The notes below the pieces were generated by a model. The model saw nothing but the letters and a program-made list of their open reading frames with translations. It was not told the DNA's origin and made no database searches. The position numbers and the translations under genes were made by a program. Below, one piece after another: positions 16,647 through 26,200 of a DNA stretch of 64,000 nt; within the stretch, counting starts at the first letter, position 1; each line of letters begins with the position of its first letter. The DNA is from SIRX01 sp965214475 (lineage in GTDB: Bacteria > Actinomycetota > Rubrobacteria > Rubrobacterales > Rubrobacteraceae). Location of the stretch: positions 1,116,001 to 1,180,000 of the forward strand of contig OZ243953.1 of NCBI GenBank assembly GCA_965214475.1, given 5' to 3'.

Positions 16647-17800
16647 GCGATCACCCCACTTTTGGCGAAGACCCTCTGGGCCGCGCCGACGCCTTTACCG
16701 AGCTCGACGGGATGATCCAGCGACTCCAGCGCCAACTCCGCGGCGGCGATGGTCGCGATGATGTCGTAAGAGTCGAAGTAGCCGCAGTGGCCGATGCGCC
16801 AGATCTTACCGGCCATATCCGCCTGCCCGCCAGCAACCTGTATCCCGTGCTCCCGGAACAACATCTTCACGAGCTGCTTGCCGTCCACGCCATCCGGCAC
16901 CCACGACGCCGTAACCGCCGCATTGAGGTCCTCGTCCGGCCCAAAGAGCTGGAGGCCCATACCCTTGACGCCTTCTCTCGCGGCCCGTCCGAGCAAGACA
17001 TGCCGCTCGAAGACGTTGTCCATGCCCTCGTCCAGGATCTGGCGAAGGGCCAGGTCTAGCTGGATAATGAGGCTCACCGCCGGGGTCCAGGCCGTCTGGG
17101 GCGGGTCCTTCTCGTAGGCCTTTTTCGCCGCCGTCCAATCGAAGTAGAAGCGCGGCATCCGACTCTCCTCGTGTGCCTTCCAAGCCCGGTCGCTTATGCT
17201 CACAAAGCTGAGCCCCGGTGGAATCATCAACGCCTTCTGGCTGCCGGCGACGACTACGTCCACGCCCCAGTCGTCGGTCCGAAGCTCACAGGCCCCCAGC
17301 CCGCTTACCGCGTCCACGATGGAGATGACGTTCTCGGTGGCTTTTGCGAAGCCTTCGATGTCGTTAACGGTGCCGGTAGAGGTCTCGGAGAGTACGCACA
17401 TGGCGCCCTTAATCTCCGGGTCTTCGGAGAGCTTGTCGGAGATCTCGTCGCTATCCGCCTTGACGCCCCAGTCATACTTGAGCTCGGTAACTTCGAGGCC
17501 GAAAGCTCGGCTCATCTTGACCCAACGATTTCCGAAGTTGCCGCTATTGACGACGAGCACCTTGTCGCCGGGGGTGAAGAGGTTCTGAATGGCACCCTCG
17601 AACGCGCCCGTCCCGCTCGCCGCGTAGGTAAAGATGTCGTTCTCCGTCAGAAATACTTGCTTGAGATTCTCACTTACCCGGGCGAATATTTCTCCGAATT
17701 CCGGGGTGCGGTGGTGAATAATTGGCAATGCCCCCGCGGCCGAGACTTCAGGCGGTATAGGAGTCGGTCCGGGCGACATGAGACGGTACTTATTCATCAT
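16643..17800 (-). CDS. Class V aminotransferase (serine-pyruvate/phosphoserine type)
   Basis: A PLP enzyme of 385 residues. The N-terminal LMSPGPTPIPPEV and HHRTPEFGEIF segments are typical of the alanine-glyoxylate/serine-pyruvate branch. PLP is held by the Asp in IVDAVSGLGAC and by Lys in VVAGSQKALMIPPG. It overlaps serA (ATGA), which suggests that it works as the phosphoserine (or serine) aminotransferase of the pathway even though it is not of the classical SerC subgroup; this is inferred from context. Two adjacent ATG codons stand at the start, with GAGAGAGG upstream. Confidence 0.85.
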   Translation of the reverse strand: MMNKYRLMSPGPTPIPPEVSAAGALPIIHHRTPEFGEIFARVSENLKQVFLTENDIFTYAASGTGAFEGAIQNLFTPGDKVLVVNSGNFGNRWVKMSRAFGLEVTELKYDWGVKADSDEISDKLSEDPEIKGAMCVLSETSTGTVNDIEGFAKATENVISIVDAVSGLGACELRTDDWGVDVVVAGSQKALMIPPGLSFVSISDRAWKAHEESRMPRFYFDWTAAKKAYEKDPPQTAWTPAVSLIIQLDLALRQILDEGMDNVFERHVLLGRAAREGVKGMGLQLFGPDEDLNAAVTASWVPDGVDGKQLVKMLFREHGIQVAGGQADMAGKIWRIGHCGYFDSYDIIATIAAAELALESLDHPVELGKGVGAAQRVFAKSGVIA

Positions 17801-18063
17801 GGGATGCTAATTCCTCTCTCGAAAATACGAGTTTTCAACCCCGACAGTTTATCCACAATAGTTCGTGTTGACTACATGCTCGTGGTTACTTTTAGCAAAC
17901 TGTTGCTTTCGGCCCTGTTTTTGTTTCGAGTTCCTCATCAGAAGAGTCTCACATCGGACGATGTGTGTCGGCGCTATCGGTGGCACTCCGGATGTGTACG
18001 TTGTGCTACGCCATTATCATAGCGGGCATGAGATGGTGTCCAAAAATACTGGGAGGCGCCTGA

Positions 18064-19143
18064 TTGAGTGAAACCGGAGGTCCGAATTCGGACCAAGATA
18101 GATATGATATGGGAGGTCGCTCCAGGGATCCGTTGTGGCGCCGGTTTGTAGACCTCGTCATAGACCTGACCCCCGAGCGTCGTAGGGAAGTGGAAGAGGA
18201 ACTCTTCCCGAGAGGGGCGGCGCTCAAATCTTACCTATATCGCTTTGCTATCTTGCAGTCTCTGGCGGTCTTGATAGCACTCTTCGGGCTGCTCGCGAAC
18301 TCTGCCGCGGTGGTGATCGGGGCCATGCTTGTAGCGCCGTTGATGCGACCGGTGTTGTCGGTCGCGGCAACTCTGGTGATGGGCTTACCGGTCCGGCAGG
18401 GAGTCTCGTTTACCATCGTTCTCGTGGCGAGCGCCGGCTCGGTTTTCCTCGCCTGGGCTATTACAGAGCTACTGCCCTTGAGCGAGGCGAACATCCCCGG
18501 GGAAATACTGGCCCGCACCGAGCCTACGCTGCTGGATCTTGGGATAGCGCTAGCGGCGGGGGCTGCCGGAGCTTACGCCCTAGTGCGTCGGGAGGTGAGC
18601 GATGCCCTACCGGGGGTGGCGGTCGCGGTGGCGCTGGTGCCGCCGCTGGCTACCGTCGGGGCGACGTTCGCTTTGGGGCGTCCGGACTTGTCGTGGGGGG
18701 CATTGTTACTGTACCTGACGAACCTGGCCGCGATAGTGCTCATCGGGGCGGTCGTGTTCATCCTGACCGGGTTCGTCCCACGGGCCCAGATCATCCGCGC
18801 CGAGCAACGCATAAGGGCCGGAATGCTCACGGCGGGCGTGGCCGTCCTGGCGGTCTCTATACCGCTCGGACTTCACTCGTGGGGTGAAATCCGGGAGAAC
18901 CGGCAAACCGAAGTCTCCGCCAAAGCGGTGGAAGCCTGGACTCGTGGAACGAAACTTCAGTCAACCGGAGTCTCGGTAGAAGACGAGCGAATTACCGTGA
19001 ACGTGGCCGGGCCCAAAGAACCACCCTCCGCCAAACCCCTCGCGGCAGATTTGGCGAATAGTTTCAACTCCCCCGTTGAAGTGGAGGTTCAGTGGACGGA
19101 GCGCCAACAGATATCGGCTAAAGGTCAACCTCAGGGAGGGTAG
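18064..19143 (+). CDS. DUF389 family membrane protein
   Basis: A 359-residue integral membrane protein of the DUF389 group. About six hydrophobic helices occupy residues 60-270 (for example LQSLAVLIALFGLLANSAAV and IGAMLVAPLMRPVLSVAATL, the latter holding the family motif IGAMLVAPLMxP). A soluble C-terminal domain covers roughly 275-359. The family function is unknown. The TTG start at 18064 is chosen because GGGAGG stands 7 nt upstream. Its stop codon touches the start of the ion-channel gene with no gap. Confidence 0.8.
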   Translation: MSETGGPNSDQDRYDMGGRSRDPLWRRFVDLVIDLTPERRREVEEELFPRGAALKSYLYRFAILQSLAVLIALFGLLANSAAVVIGAMLVAPLMRPVLSVAATLVMGLPVRQGVSFTIVLVASAGSVFLAWAITELLPLSEANIPGEILARTEPTLLDLGIALAAGAAGAYALVRREVSDALPGVAVAVALVPPLATVGATFALGRPDLSWGALLLYLTNLAAIVLIGAVVFILTGFVPRAQIIRAEQRIRAGMLTAGVAVLAVSIPLGLHSWGEIRENRQTEVSAKAVEAWTRGTKLQSTGVSVEDERITVNVAGPKEPPSAKPLAADLANSFNSPVEVEVQWTERQQISAKGQPQGG

Positions 19144-19521
19144 ATGATCGCGTTTTTAACGGTTTTTGTACGTCTCGTGCGCACCATCTGGCAGTCTCTG
19201 AAGGATCCCAAATTCCAGGCACTCCTCTTCTTGGTATTTGTGATGCTCACGACTGGGACGCTCTTCTACTGGAATGTGGAAGGGTGGAGTCTGCTCGACT
19301 CGCTGTACTTCAGCGTCATCACGCTGACCACCGTAGGTTATGGGGATCTCTCGCCTTCCACGAGTGCGAGTAAAGTCTTTACCATTTTCTATATCTTCGT
19401 GGGCGTTGGCATTATTTTGGGTTTCGTAAACGTGGTTGCGGAGCGTTCCCTGAAGCAGCCGGGCGTCTTCTCGCGCCTGCTCCACCACCGGGGAGAGAAG
19501 GACCCGGACGAAGAGGATTGA
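19144..19521 (+). CDS. Two-helix potassium channel protein
   Basis: A 125-residue protein with TM1 at about 26-43, a pore helix and selectivity filter TVGYGD at 63-68, and TM2 at about 77-98 with glycines suitable for gating. This is the minimal K+ channel layout, which needs to form tetramers. The short cytoplasmic tail is charged and carries no RCK domain. The ATG follows the TAG of the DUF389 gene directly, so the two are probably translated together and may work as a unit in ion homeostasis. Confidence 0.9.
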   Translation: MIAFLTVFVRLVRTIWQSLKDPKFQALLFLVFVMLTTGTLFYWNVEGWSLLDSLYFSVITLTTVGYGDLSPSTSASKVFTIFYIFVGVGIILGFVNVVAERSLKQPGVFSRLLHHRGEKDPDEED

Positions 19522-19544
19522 TCGCTGTCCTCAGCAAACGTATC

Positions 19545-20756
19545 TCAGCCAAATCCGGCCCCGTCAAAGGAGTTTCGGGCCGAGCGAACATAACGTCCGG
19601 TATAACCGGCTTCCAGATTGTCCGTCGACTCGTACGGCTCCCGGCTCCGCATCTCGGACGGTCTCACTCCGGCGCGGATGCGTCCCTCCCGTAGGTCCAT
19701 GCGTAGCACATCCCCGTCGCGCAAACGGCCTATCATGCCACCAGCGGCGGCTTCGCGGGTCATCAAGGAGATCCAGGTTCCAGAGGCACCATCCGGCGGC
19801 AACCCGTCGGTGAGGACCGGTACATTCTCTGCAAGTCCTGCCTCTTGGAGGGCTTGTTCGAGTGCCCCGAGTTTCAGGAGTCCCGGCCCTCCACGTGGGC
19901 CGTATCCCCCCACCACGACGAGGTTTCCGGGTTCTATGTCGCCATCCCGTACGGTCTGCGCCGCCTCCTTCTCGGATAGAAATATCCGGCACTCACCGGC
20001 TACCTCCTCCGTACCTACGGGCGCGCGGCAGATGGCCTCGGACCTGGAGGCCTTACCTTCTACAAAGACCAGCCGAAAGCTCTCTTCCGGCGGCGGCGGC
20101 GCGGAGGGCAGAGAGTCTTTCAGCCATCCCGTAACCGTCGGGACATCGTGTAGGTCGTCGTCCAGATGGGCGAACAGACGCTCAATCCCCTGCTCCTGAA
20201 ACCACTTGGAATCCGGGTGCGCGATCTCCGGGGTTTCCGGCGTCAGGACCCGCAACATTTGGGAGAACCCCGAGATGTCTCCCTCACGCGCAACGGCGGA
20301 AAAGTGAACCATCAATTCTGGCCCACCACCCATCGAGAGTCCGGTACGCAAAGCGTTTGCCAGCGAGAAATTCCCGACCAGCTCTCCGAGACGCGGCTCC
20401 CGGTTTGCGGCGATTGCTATTGCCGTCTCGGCGGCATCACCCTTCAGAGGTACAGCCCCTAGTGCCATAAGCGCAGCGGTGTAAGCGTTGTCCCGGCGGG
20501 CGACGACCGTCGGAAGGTCCAGTCTCAAGGCGGCCAGGAAAAGTCCTATGAGTTCGGCGGGGTCAACGGAATCTATGAGCAGGGCGTCCGGTTTTTCGGA
20601 GCCGAGAAGGACTTCGGTAGTGTCTGCTATCCACTCGCGGACCAGGGCAACGCCGCCGCCCGGCCGCGCTTCAAGTAGATCAAACACCAGAGGCTCGCCG
20701 CCGGCGTCCCGGACGCGGTCCGCTTGCGCTGGGCTGGAAACACCGATACGTGGCAC
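19545..20756 (-). CDS. IlvD/Edd-family paralog without iron-sulfur cysteines
   Basis: A 403-residue protein related to dihydroxy-acid/phosphogluconate dehydratases but about 150 residues shorter. Family-like parts are the N-terminal PRIGVSS, the stretch LRLDLPTVVA, the AxALRTxLxxGG segment (LANALRTGLSMGGGPELMVH), HDVPTVTGWLKD, and the C-terminal domain with GYGPRGGPGLLKLGALEQAL, VPVLTDG and GGMIGRLRDGDVLRMDL. The Cys-Asp-Lys cluster site is replaced by VDP (64-66), and the region that normally carries the third cysteine (a GxCxGM.TANT motif) is missing. Only two cysteines remain, at other places. It probably cannot bind the cluster and may be non-catalytic. It starts (GTG) 3 nt after the gatB stop. 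Confidence 0.75.
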   Translation of the reverse strand: MPRIGVSSPAQADRVRDAGGEPLVFDLLEARPGGGVALVREWIADTTEVLLGSEKPDALLIDSVDPAELIGLFLAALRLDLPTVVARRDNAYTAALMALGAVPLKGDAAETAIAIAANREPRLGELVGNFSLANALRTGLSMGGGPELMVHFSAVAREGDISGFSQMLRVLTPETPEIAHPDSKWFQEQGIERLFAHLDDDLHDVPTVTGWLKDSLPSAPPPPEESFRLVFVEGKASRSEAICRAPVGTEEVAGECRIFLSEKEAAQTVRDGDIEPGNLVVVGGYGPRGGPGLLKLGALEQALQEAGLAENVPVLTDGLPPDGASGTWISLMTREAAAGGMIGRLRDGDVLRMDLREGRIRAGVRPSEMRSREPYESTDNLEAGYTGRYVRSARNSFDGAGFG

Positions 20757-20759
20757 AGG

Positions 20760-22223
20760 TTAAGAGCCCAGCTTCTCCAGAAGGAGCTGGCGGACGCGTC
20801 CGCCGTCGGCTCCACCACGAGTAGCCTTCATGACCTGCCCGATGAGAACCCCGATCACCTTCTGATCCCCGCCCCGTACGCGCTCAGCCTCCTCAGGATT
20901 CGCGGCTATGACCTCGTCCACAACACCAGAGAGTTCATCACCGCTTGTCGCAGCTAGTCCTTCGCGCTCAACCACGGCGGACGGAGATTCGCCGTTGGTG
21001 AAGATACGGTCGAGAACATCGCGAGCGCCGGAGCGGGAAATGGTTCCGTAGTCCACCAAGCCGATCAACTCGACCATGCGCTCCGGGCTTACGCGCGAAT
21101 CGGAGATCTCCATGTTCGCATCGTTGAGCCGGGCCTGAAGTTCGACCGTGATCCAGTTGGCCGCCTGCTTGGGGTCCACGCCGGGACTACCGGCGACAGC
21201 CTCATAGTAAGCTGCGAGGTCTCGATCCGCCGCCAGCACCCCGGCATCGTACTCGGAGAGACCGTACTGCTTGACAAAGCGGGCGCGCATTGCGTCCGGC
21301 AGTTCGGGGAGACGACTCTTTATCTCACTCACCCACACTTCGGATAGCTCCAGTGGTTGCAGGTCCGGCTCCGGGAAATAGCGGTAGTCGTGGGCGTACT
21401 CTTTGCTGCGGAGTTCGTGAACCTCGTCGGTCTCCGGATCGTAGTGAAGCGTCGTCTGCTCCACGCGGCCCCCGCCTTCCAGGATCTCCTGCTGACGCTC
21501 CAACTCGCGCGCCAAACCCCGCTCGACGAAACGGAAGGAGTTCATGTTCTTCAGCTCGGTCTTGGTCCCAAACGAACCGTCCGGGTTGCGGAGGCTCACG
21601 TTCGCGTCACAGCGGAGTTGGCCCTTCTCCATGTCCGCCTCCGAGACGCCGATGGCCCGCAGTATCTCTTTGAGGTGATTGGCCGTGGCGCGGGCCGCCT
21701 CTGGCGAAGGAATATCCGGCTCGGTGACGATCTCCATGAGCGGCGTGCCACCCCGGTTGAAGTCTATAAGCGAGCCGACCGAGCCGTGCATCCGGCCCGA
21801 AGTACCGACGTGGACGTTCTTCGCGGCGTCTTCTTCGAGATGCAGGCGTGTTAGGCCCACCCAAACGGTCTCGTCCCCGACGGGAACGTCCAGGTGTCCG
21901 CCGAGGCAAATCGGCAGGTCGAACTGGGAGATCTGGTACCCCTTCGGCAGATCCGGATAAAAGTAGTTCTTACGCGCGAAAACGGCCCGGTCCCCGATCT
22001 CACAGTTGAGCGCGAGTCCGGCCATCACACCGAGCTCTATGGCTTTCTCGTTAGCTGCCGGTAACGCGCCGGGATGCCCGAGACAGACTGGGCAAGTGTG
22101 GGTGTTCGGCTCCTCACCGTAGGTTACCCGGCAACCGCAGAACATCTTGGTTCGAGTCGCCAGATGTACGTGGAACTCCAGCCCTATGACAGCCTGATAA
22201 GTACGCTTCTCTTGAACTTCCAC
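20760..22223 (-). CDS. gatB: Asp/Glu-tRNA amidotransferase subunit B
   Basis: The tRNA-binding and kinase subunit of GatCAB, which converts Glu-tRNA(Gln) and Asp-tRNA(Asn) to the amidated forms. The 487-residue protein has the signature IGLEFHVHLATRTKMFCGC, the zinc-type pair CPVCLGHPGALP, KNYFYPDLPKGYQISQ, and at the C-terminus the YqeY-like tail (roughly 340-487). GTG start. It is on the same strand as gatC-gatA but more than 10 kb downstream of gatA, which is unusual because the three normally adjoin. Confidence 0.97.
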   Translation of the reverse strand: MEVQEKRTYQAVIGLEFHVHLATRTKMFCGCRVTYGEEPNTHTCPVCLGHPGALPAANEKAIELGVMAGLALNCEIGDRAVFARKNYFYPDLPKGYQISQFDLPICLGGHLDVPVGDETVWVGLTRLHLEEDAAKNVHVGTSGRMHGSVGSLIDFNRGGTPLMEIVTEPDIPSPEAARATANHLKEILRAIGVSEADMEKGQLRCDANVSLRNPDGSFGTKTELKNMNSFRFVERGLARELERQQEILEGGGRVEQTTLHYDPETDEVHELRSKEYAHDYRYFPEPDLQPLELSEVWVSEIKSRLPELPDAMRARFVKQYGLSEYDAGVLAADRDLAAYYEAVAGSPGVDPKQAANWITVELQARLNDANMEISDSRVSPERMVELIGLVDYGTISRSGARDVLDRIFTNGESPSAVVEREGLAATSGDELSGVVDEVIAANPEEAERVRGGDQKVIGVLIGQVMKATRGGADGGRVRQLLLEKLGS

Positions 22224-22254
22224 GTTAGCAACACCTCACGCTCCTATGTGATTC

Positions 22255-22284
22255 CTGACAGACTTGCGGGGCTCATTCTAGCAT
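22255..22284 (+). promoter_or_regulatory. Promoter of the FHA-GGDEF gene
   Basis: CTGACA (22255-22260), an 18-nt spacer and TAGCAT (22279-22284). The predicted transcription start falls within a few bases of the ATG at 22294, and no ribosome-binding site precedes that ATG, so a leaderless message is likely. Confidence 0.4.
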
Positions 22285-22293
22285 TATGGCCGG

Positions 22294-23184
22294 ATGCTAA
22301 AATGGCTTAGATCTCGCGTGGAAGGGCAACAAAGGAAGGCCGGTATTACCGAGGACGAACAATCGCACCTCGTCGTCTTGCAGGGACCGAGCTTTGGGGA
22401 CGTGTACTACCTGGACGAAGAACCACTCGTGCTCGGTAGCAACCCGTTCCGGGCGGACATCGTAGTCCGGGACATAGAAGTCGAGCCAGAGCACGCTGAG
22501 ATCTCCTCAACAACCGACGGCGAATACACCCTGAAAGACCTGGGCACCGGCGAGCCGACCATCGTAAACGAAGAGGCCGTCGAAGATAAACAAACCCTCT
22601 CTTGCGGCGACCGCATAAGACTCGGGGATAGCGTACTGGAGTTCATAGAGCAAGACCCGATAAAAGAAGAATTTCACCGGAAGATACAGCGCCTGATCAA
22701 CCAAGACTACCTGACAGGCTTGCTCGCCAAGAACCGCTTCGACGAGAAGTTCGAGCAATCATTGGAGATCTGTGAAGACGAAGGCTACCCACTGAGCGTC
22801 TTGATGGCCGATATAGACAACCTCAAAAAGATAAACGACACCTACGGACACCTCCTCGGAGAGTTCGTCGTCGGCGAAATCGGGCGCATCATACAAAAAA
22901 CGCTTCCCTCCGAAGAGCTATACGCCACCCGATTCGGCGGCGACGAGTACCAGGTCATTCTGCCCCGCCTCACAAAAAGAGAGGCTATGGAAGTCGCCGA
23001 AGAGATCCGTCACCGCGTCGAAGAGTACGCCTTCGAACGCGAGGGCGTCTGCGCAAACCCCACCATCTCCCTCGGGGTAGCATCCTACCCCGAAGACGGA
23101 ACCGCCCGCGAAACCTTGACCGAAGCCGCAGACAACGCCCTCTACCGGGCCAAACACGCCAGCGGCAACGCTGTTTGTGAGTAG
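22294..23184 (+). CDS. FHA-domain diguanylate cyclase
   Basis: A 296-residue cytoplasmic protein. Residues about 25-118 form an FHA phosphopeptide-binding domain (VLGSNPFRADIVV, EHAEI, LGDSVLEF). Residues 130-296 form a GGDEF domain with DYLTGL, the metal/substrate segment ADIDNLKKINDTYGHLLGE, the active-site loop GGDEY at 215-219, and ISLGVA. Tyr at the fifth position is a mild variant of the signature. No RxxD inhibitory site is seen just ahead of the loop. It should make cyclic di-GMP in response to Ser/Thr phosphorylation signals. It diverges from gatB by 70 bp and faces the secreted repeat protein tail to tail. Confidence 0.9.
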   Translation: MLKWLRSRVEGQQRKAGITEDEQSHLVVLQGPSFGDVYYLDEEPLVLGSNPFRADIVVRDIEVEPEHAEISSTTDGEYTLKDLGTGEPTIVNEEAVEDKQTLSCGDRIRLGDSVLEFIEQDPIKEEFHRKIQRLINQDYLTGLLAKNRFDEKFEQSLEICEDEGYPLSVLMADIDNLKKINDTYGHLLGEFVVGEIGRIIQKTLPSEELYATRFGGDEYQVILPRLTKREAMEVAEEIRHRVEEYAFEREGVCANPTISLGVASYPEDGTARETLTEAADNALYRAKHASGNAVCE

Positions 23185-23201
23185 TTTTCCTGCACGAAAA
23201 C
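23184..23201. terminator. Possible bidirectional hairpin between convergent genes
   Basis: GTTTTC, a six-base loop and GAAAAC form a short stem between the stop codons of the GGDEF gene and the secreted repeat protein. No strong T-tract follows, so termination is uncertain. Confidence 0.3.
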
Positions 23202-23212
23202 CGAACACTCGT

Positions 23213-26200
23213 CTAGTTTATACTCACAAAAGCATCCACTCCTACACGGGTATTCCTTGAAGAAGCGTTCTTTCTTCCCAGCACCTTTACTACTATCTTG
23301 TGGGAGCCAGAGGTTGCCCAGGCCCTCTTGAAGACCACTTGGCGCGCCTTTGTTTTGGCTGAGTAGAGGTCTACGACTTTTACCCTGGTACCGTCCACAT
23401 AAATCTCTGCCTTACCCCTGTTCGGACCCTTGTGGGTCACCCACGCCGCTTCTCTGCCGGTGAAGGTAAACTTAGCCCGCGGCCCGGCGCTGGTCTCGTA
23501 GCGGACGTAACCACCATAGGCGCTGTTCAGGGCCTGACGTACCCAAGACCCAGTGGGGAAGCTCACGGCAGAGCTTCCCTCCTGGTAGGCGGAAACCACG
23601 AAGCTCGGTCCAGACTTGTAGGCGCTCCAGTTGCCGGCTTTATCCTGGGCGCGGACGCGGAAGCGATGGGTTCCTCGTTTTAAGTTGGGTGTCTTCGTCT
23701 TGGCTAATGGCTCTGAGAGGTTTATATTTGCAAACGGTCCTCCGCTTACGCTGTGCTGTAGCTCGTAGCGAGCTAGTCCGCTGTGATCATCTGAACCGGT
23801 CCAGGAAACCCTGACCGGTATATTGGAAGCTGCTAGCTGGGAGGGAGCCAGGAACCTTTCGTCTGGCGCGTTTACCGTGGGAGCGTTGGTGTCCACGGTA
23901 AAGGTACGTTTCGCTGGCGTGGCATCTTTCTGATCCAGGGAATCCACAGCCCGGACCTCGAAGGTGTGAGAACCTTGAGCGAGAGAGGAGTAATCTTTGG
24001 GAGAGGCGCACGCCTCGAAAGCGGCGCCGTCCAGCCTACACTCGTAGGTGATCTCCTGTCGGTCGGAAGCAAAGGCGAAGGATGCAGTGGCTGAGCTGGT
24101 AAGCCCTTGGGGGCCGGAGGTGATGTTTGTCTCGGGCGGCGGTGGCGGTTCCTCCACGGCTATGTTCACGGTAGCAGTGTTAGTACCTCCGTTGCCGTCC
24201 AAAGCTGTGTAGTCGAAGGTGTCCTGGCCTGTGAACCCGGAGCTTGGCGTGTAGGTACACTCTCCGGCCTGAGTACAGTCTACCTGGCCGTTTGTGGGCT
24301 GGGTCGGGTTGCTTACCGTTAGCTGATCTCCATCCGCATCCTCGTCGTTTGTGAGAACCGAGATCTTCACGGCATTGTCTTTCTGGGTCGTGGCGGAGTC
24401 CGGGTTCGCTACGGGTTGGTCGTTTACGGCATTTACCGTGATCGTTGCGGTAGCGGTGTTACCGGGGTCTTGGCCGTCGGTAGCTTTGTAGGTAAAGGTA
24501 TCCGTACCGTTGTAGTCCTTATTGGGTTTGTAGGTGAAGGATCCATCCTCGACGAGCGTGAGGGCGCCGTTGGATGGCCCGTTGACCTCAACGGCGGTTA
24601 GAGTGTCATTCTCGGGGTCGGCATCGTTATCCAGCACGCCAGGGGCTGACACTGTCAGATCGTTGTCCTCTTTCGTGGTGTAGGTGTCGTCTTTGGAGAC
24701 TGGCGGATCGTTTACACCGGGGGTTACGTTGACCGTTACGGTGGCTTCTGCGGTGCCCCCGTTGCCGTCCGCTACCGTGTAGGTGAAGGCATCCTCTCCG
24801 GTAAAGGTGTCATCCGGTATGTACCTAAGCGACCGATCCGGGTTCTTTTCCACCGTGCCGCCCGAGCCTTGGGTGAATTCCTGTACGGTGAGGGTGTCGC
24901 CTTCGGCGTCGGTGTCGTTGGCGAGCACGTCTATGTTCTTGGGCAGGTCTCCCGGTGTGGTGGCCGAGTCGTCTTTGGCTACAGGAGCGTCATTGACAGG
25001 GCTCACCGTGATCTTCGCCTGCACCGGCTCCGAGCAAGCAGGAGTAGCTGCCCCATCGCAGGCTTTGTAGGTGAAGGAATCTTCACCGTTGAAGTTCGCC
25101 TCGGGCTCGTAGGTGAACGATCCGTTGGGATTCAAGGCAAGGTTGCCGCTCTGAGGCTGACTCGCCACTTCTGCTGTGAGCTGATTGTTGTCTGGATCAG
25201 AATCGTTGTCCAGCACACCGGGTGCGTCTACCGTGAGGGTGTTGTCCTCGTCCGTTGTGTACGTGTCAGCCTGGGCTTTGGGTGTGTCGTTTATGGCTTT
25301 TACGGTGACGGCAACCTTGCCCTGATCCGTACCACCGTTGCCGTCCGAGGCGGTGTAGGTGAAAGAGTCCTCACCGTTGAAGTTCGCCTCGGGTGTATAA
25401 GTACACTGCCCGCCATTTGTGCAGTTGACCTGGCCGTTCGAGGGCTGGTTGGTATTGCTTACCGTGAGGCTGTCTCCCTCGGGATCTGTGTCGTTTTCGA
25501 GAACGTCTAGCGTTACCTCGCCGTCCTCATTCACGGTTGCAGAGTCGTTTCTGGCGGACGGTGGCTGCTGGGGCACGGAGAAGGCCATGATGAAGGTGTT
25601 GGGGGCTCCTTCCTCGGTGGCTCGCGTATTGGGCTTCGCGAGGGAGTAGACCTGAGCGCCAATGCTCTGCACGGTAGAAAGTGCCACCGACTGGTTAGCT
25701 GCCGCTCCGTAGTAGAGTTCGAAGGTGCGTTGTGCTCCGGGTTTCAGGGCTCCGAGTTTGAGGTCTATGAGTGTTCCCTGGTCGTCGGGGCCATGATCTA
25801 TGAAGAACCCGCTGGCCCCATAGCTCTCTTTGCCACTCAATGGGTCGGGGCTAGCAAAGCCCTCGTTGCTGGAGAAGAGCAGGTACGGGGTTTTCTCTCC
25901 GTCTATGCTAACCAGCTCGTCGAAAGCGGTGGGTTCCGCGTCCCAGTCTGCGACTCTTCTGTAGCGAACATCGTCCGCAACCTGGCTTCCAGTGTTCTCG
26001 ATGGTTATCTTGGCCATGAAGAGGTTGTCTGTGGCGGAAGAGGTCTTGAAGTCGTGGGTAATTTGAAAGGAGACCTCACTACCCGCAGCGCCTACATCCA
26101 CAACTGAGGTTGCGCTGTCGGATGTTGCAGTGAAGTTCGAGACTGTGATGTTGCTCTTACCGTAGTCCAAGTTGCCGCTGACGAAGCCTGTGGTGTCGGT

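Noticed and set aside
17801..18063. The 263-bp divergent gap ahead of the aminotransferase-serA genes as a riboswitch or T-box
   Set aside because: Only a small CTCG/CGAG hairpin is visible; no T-box sequence, serine-related aptamer or convincing promoter could be identified.
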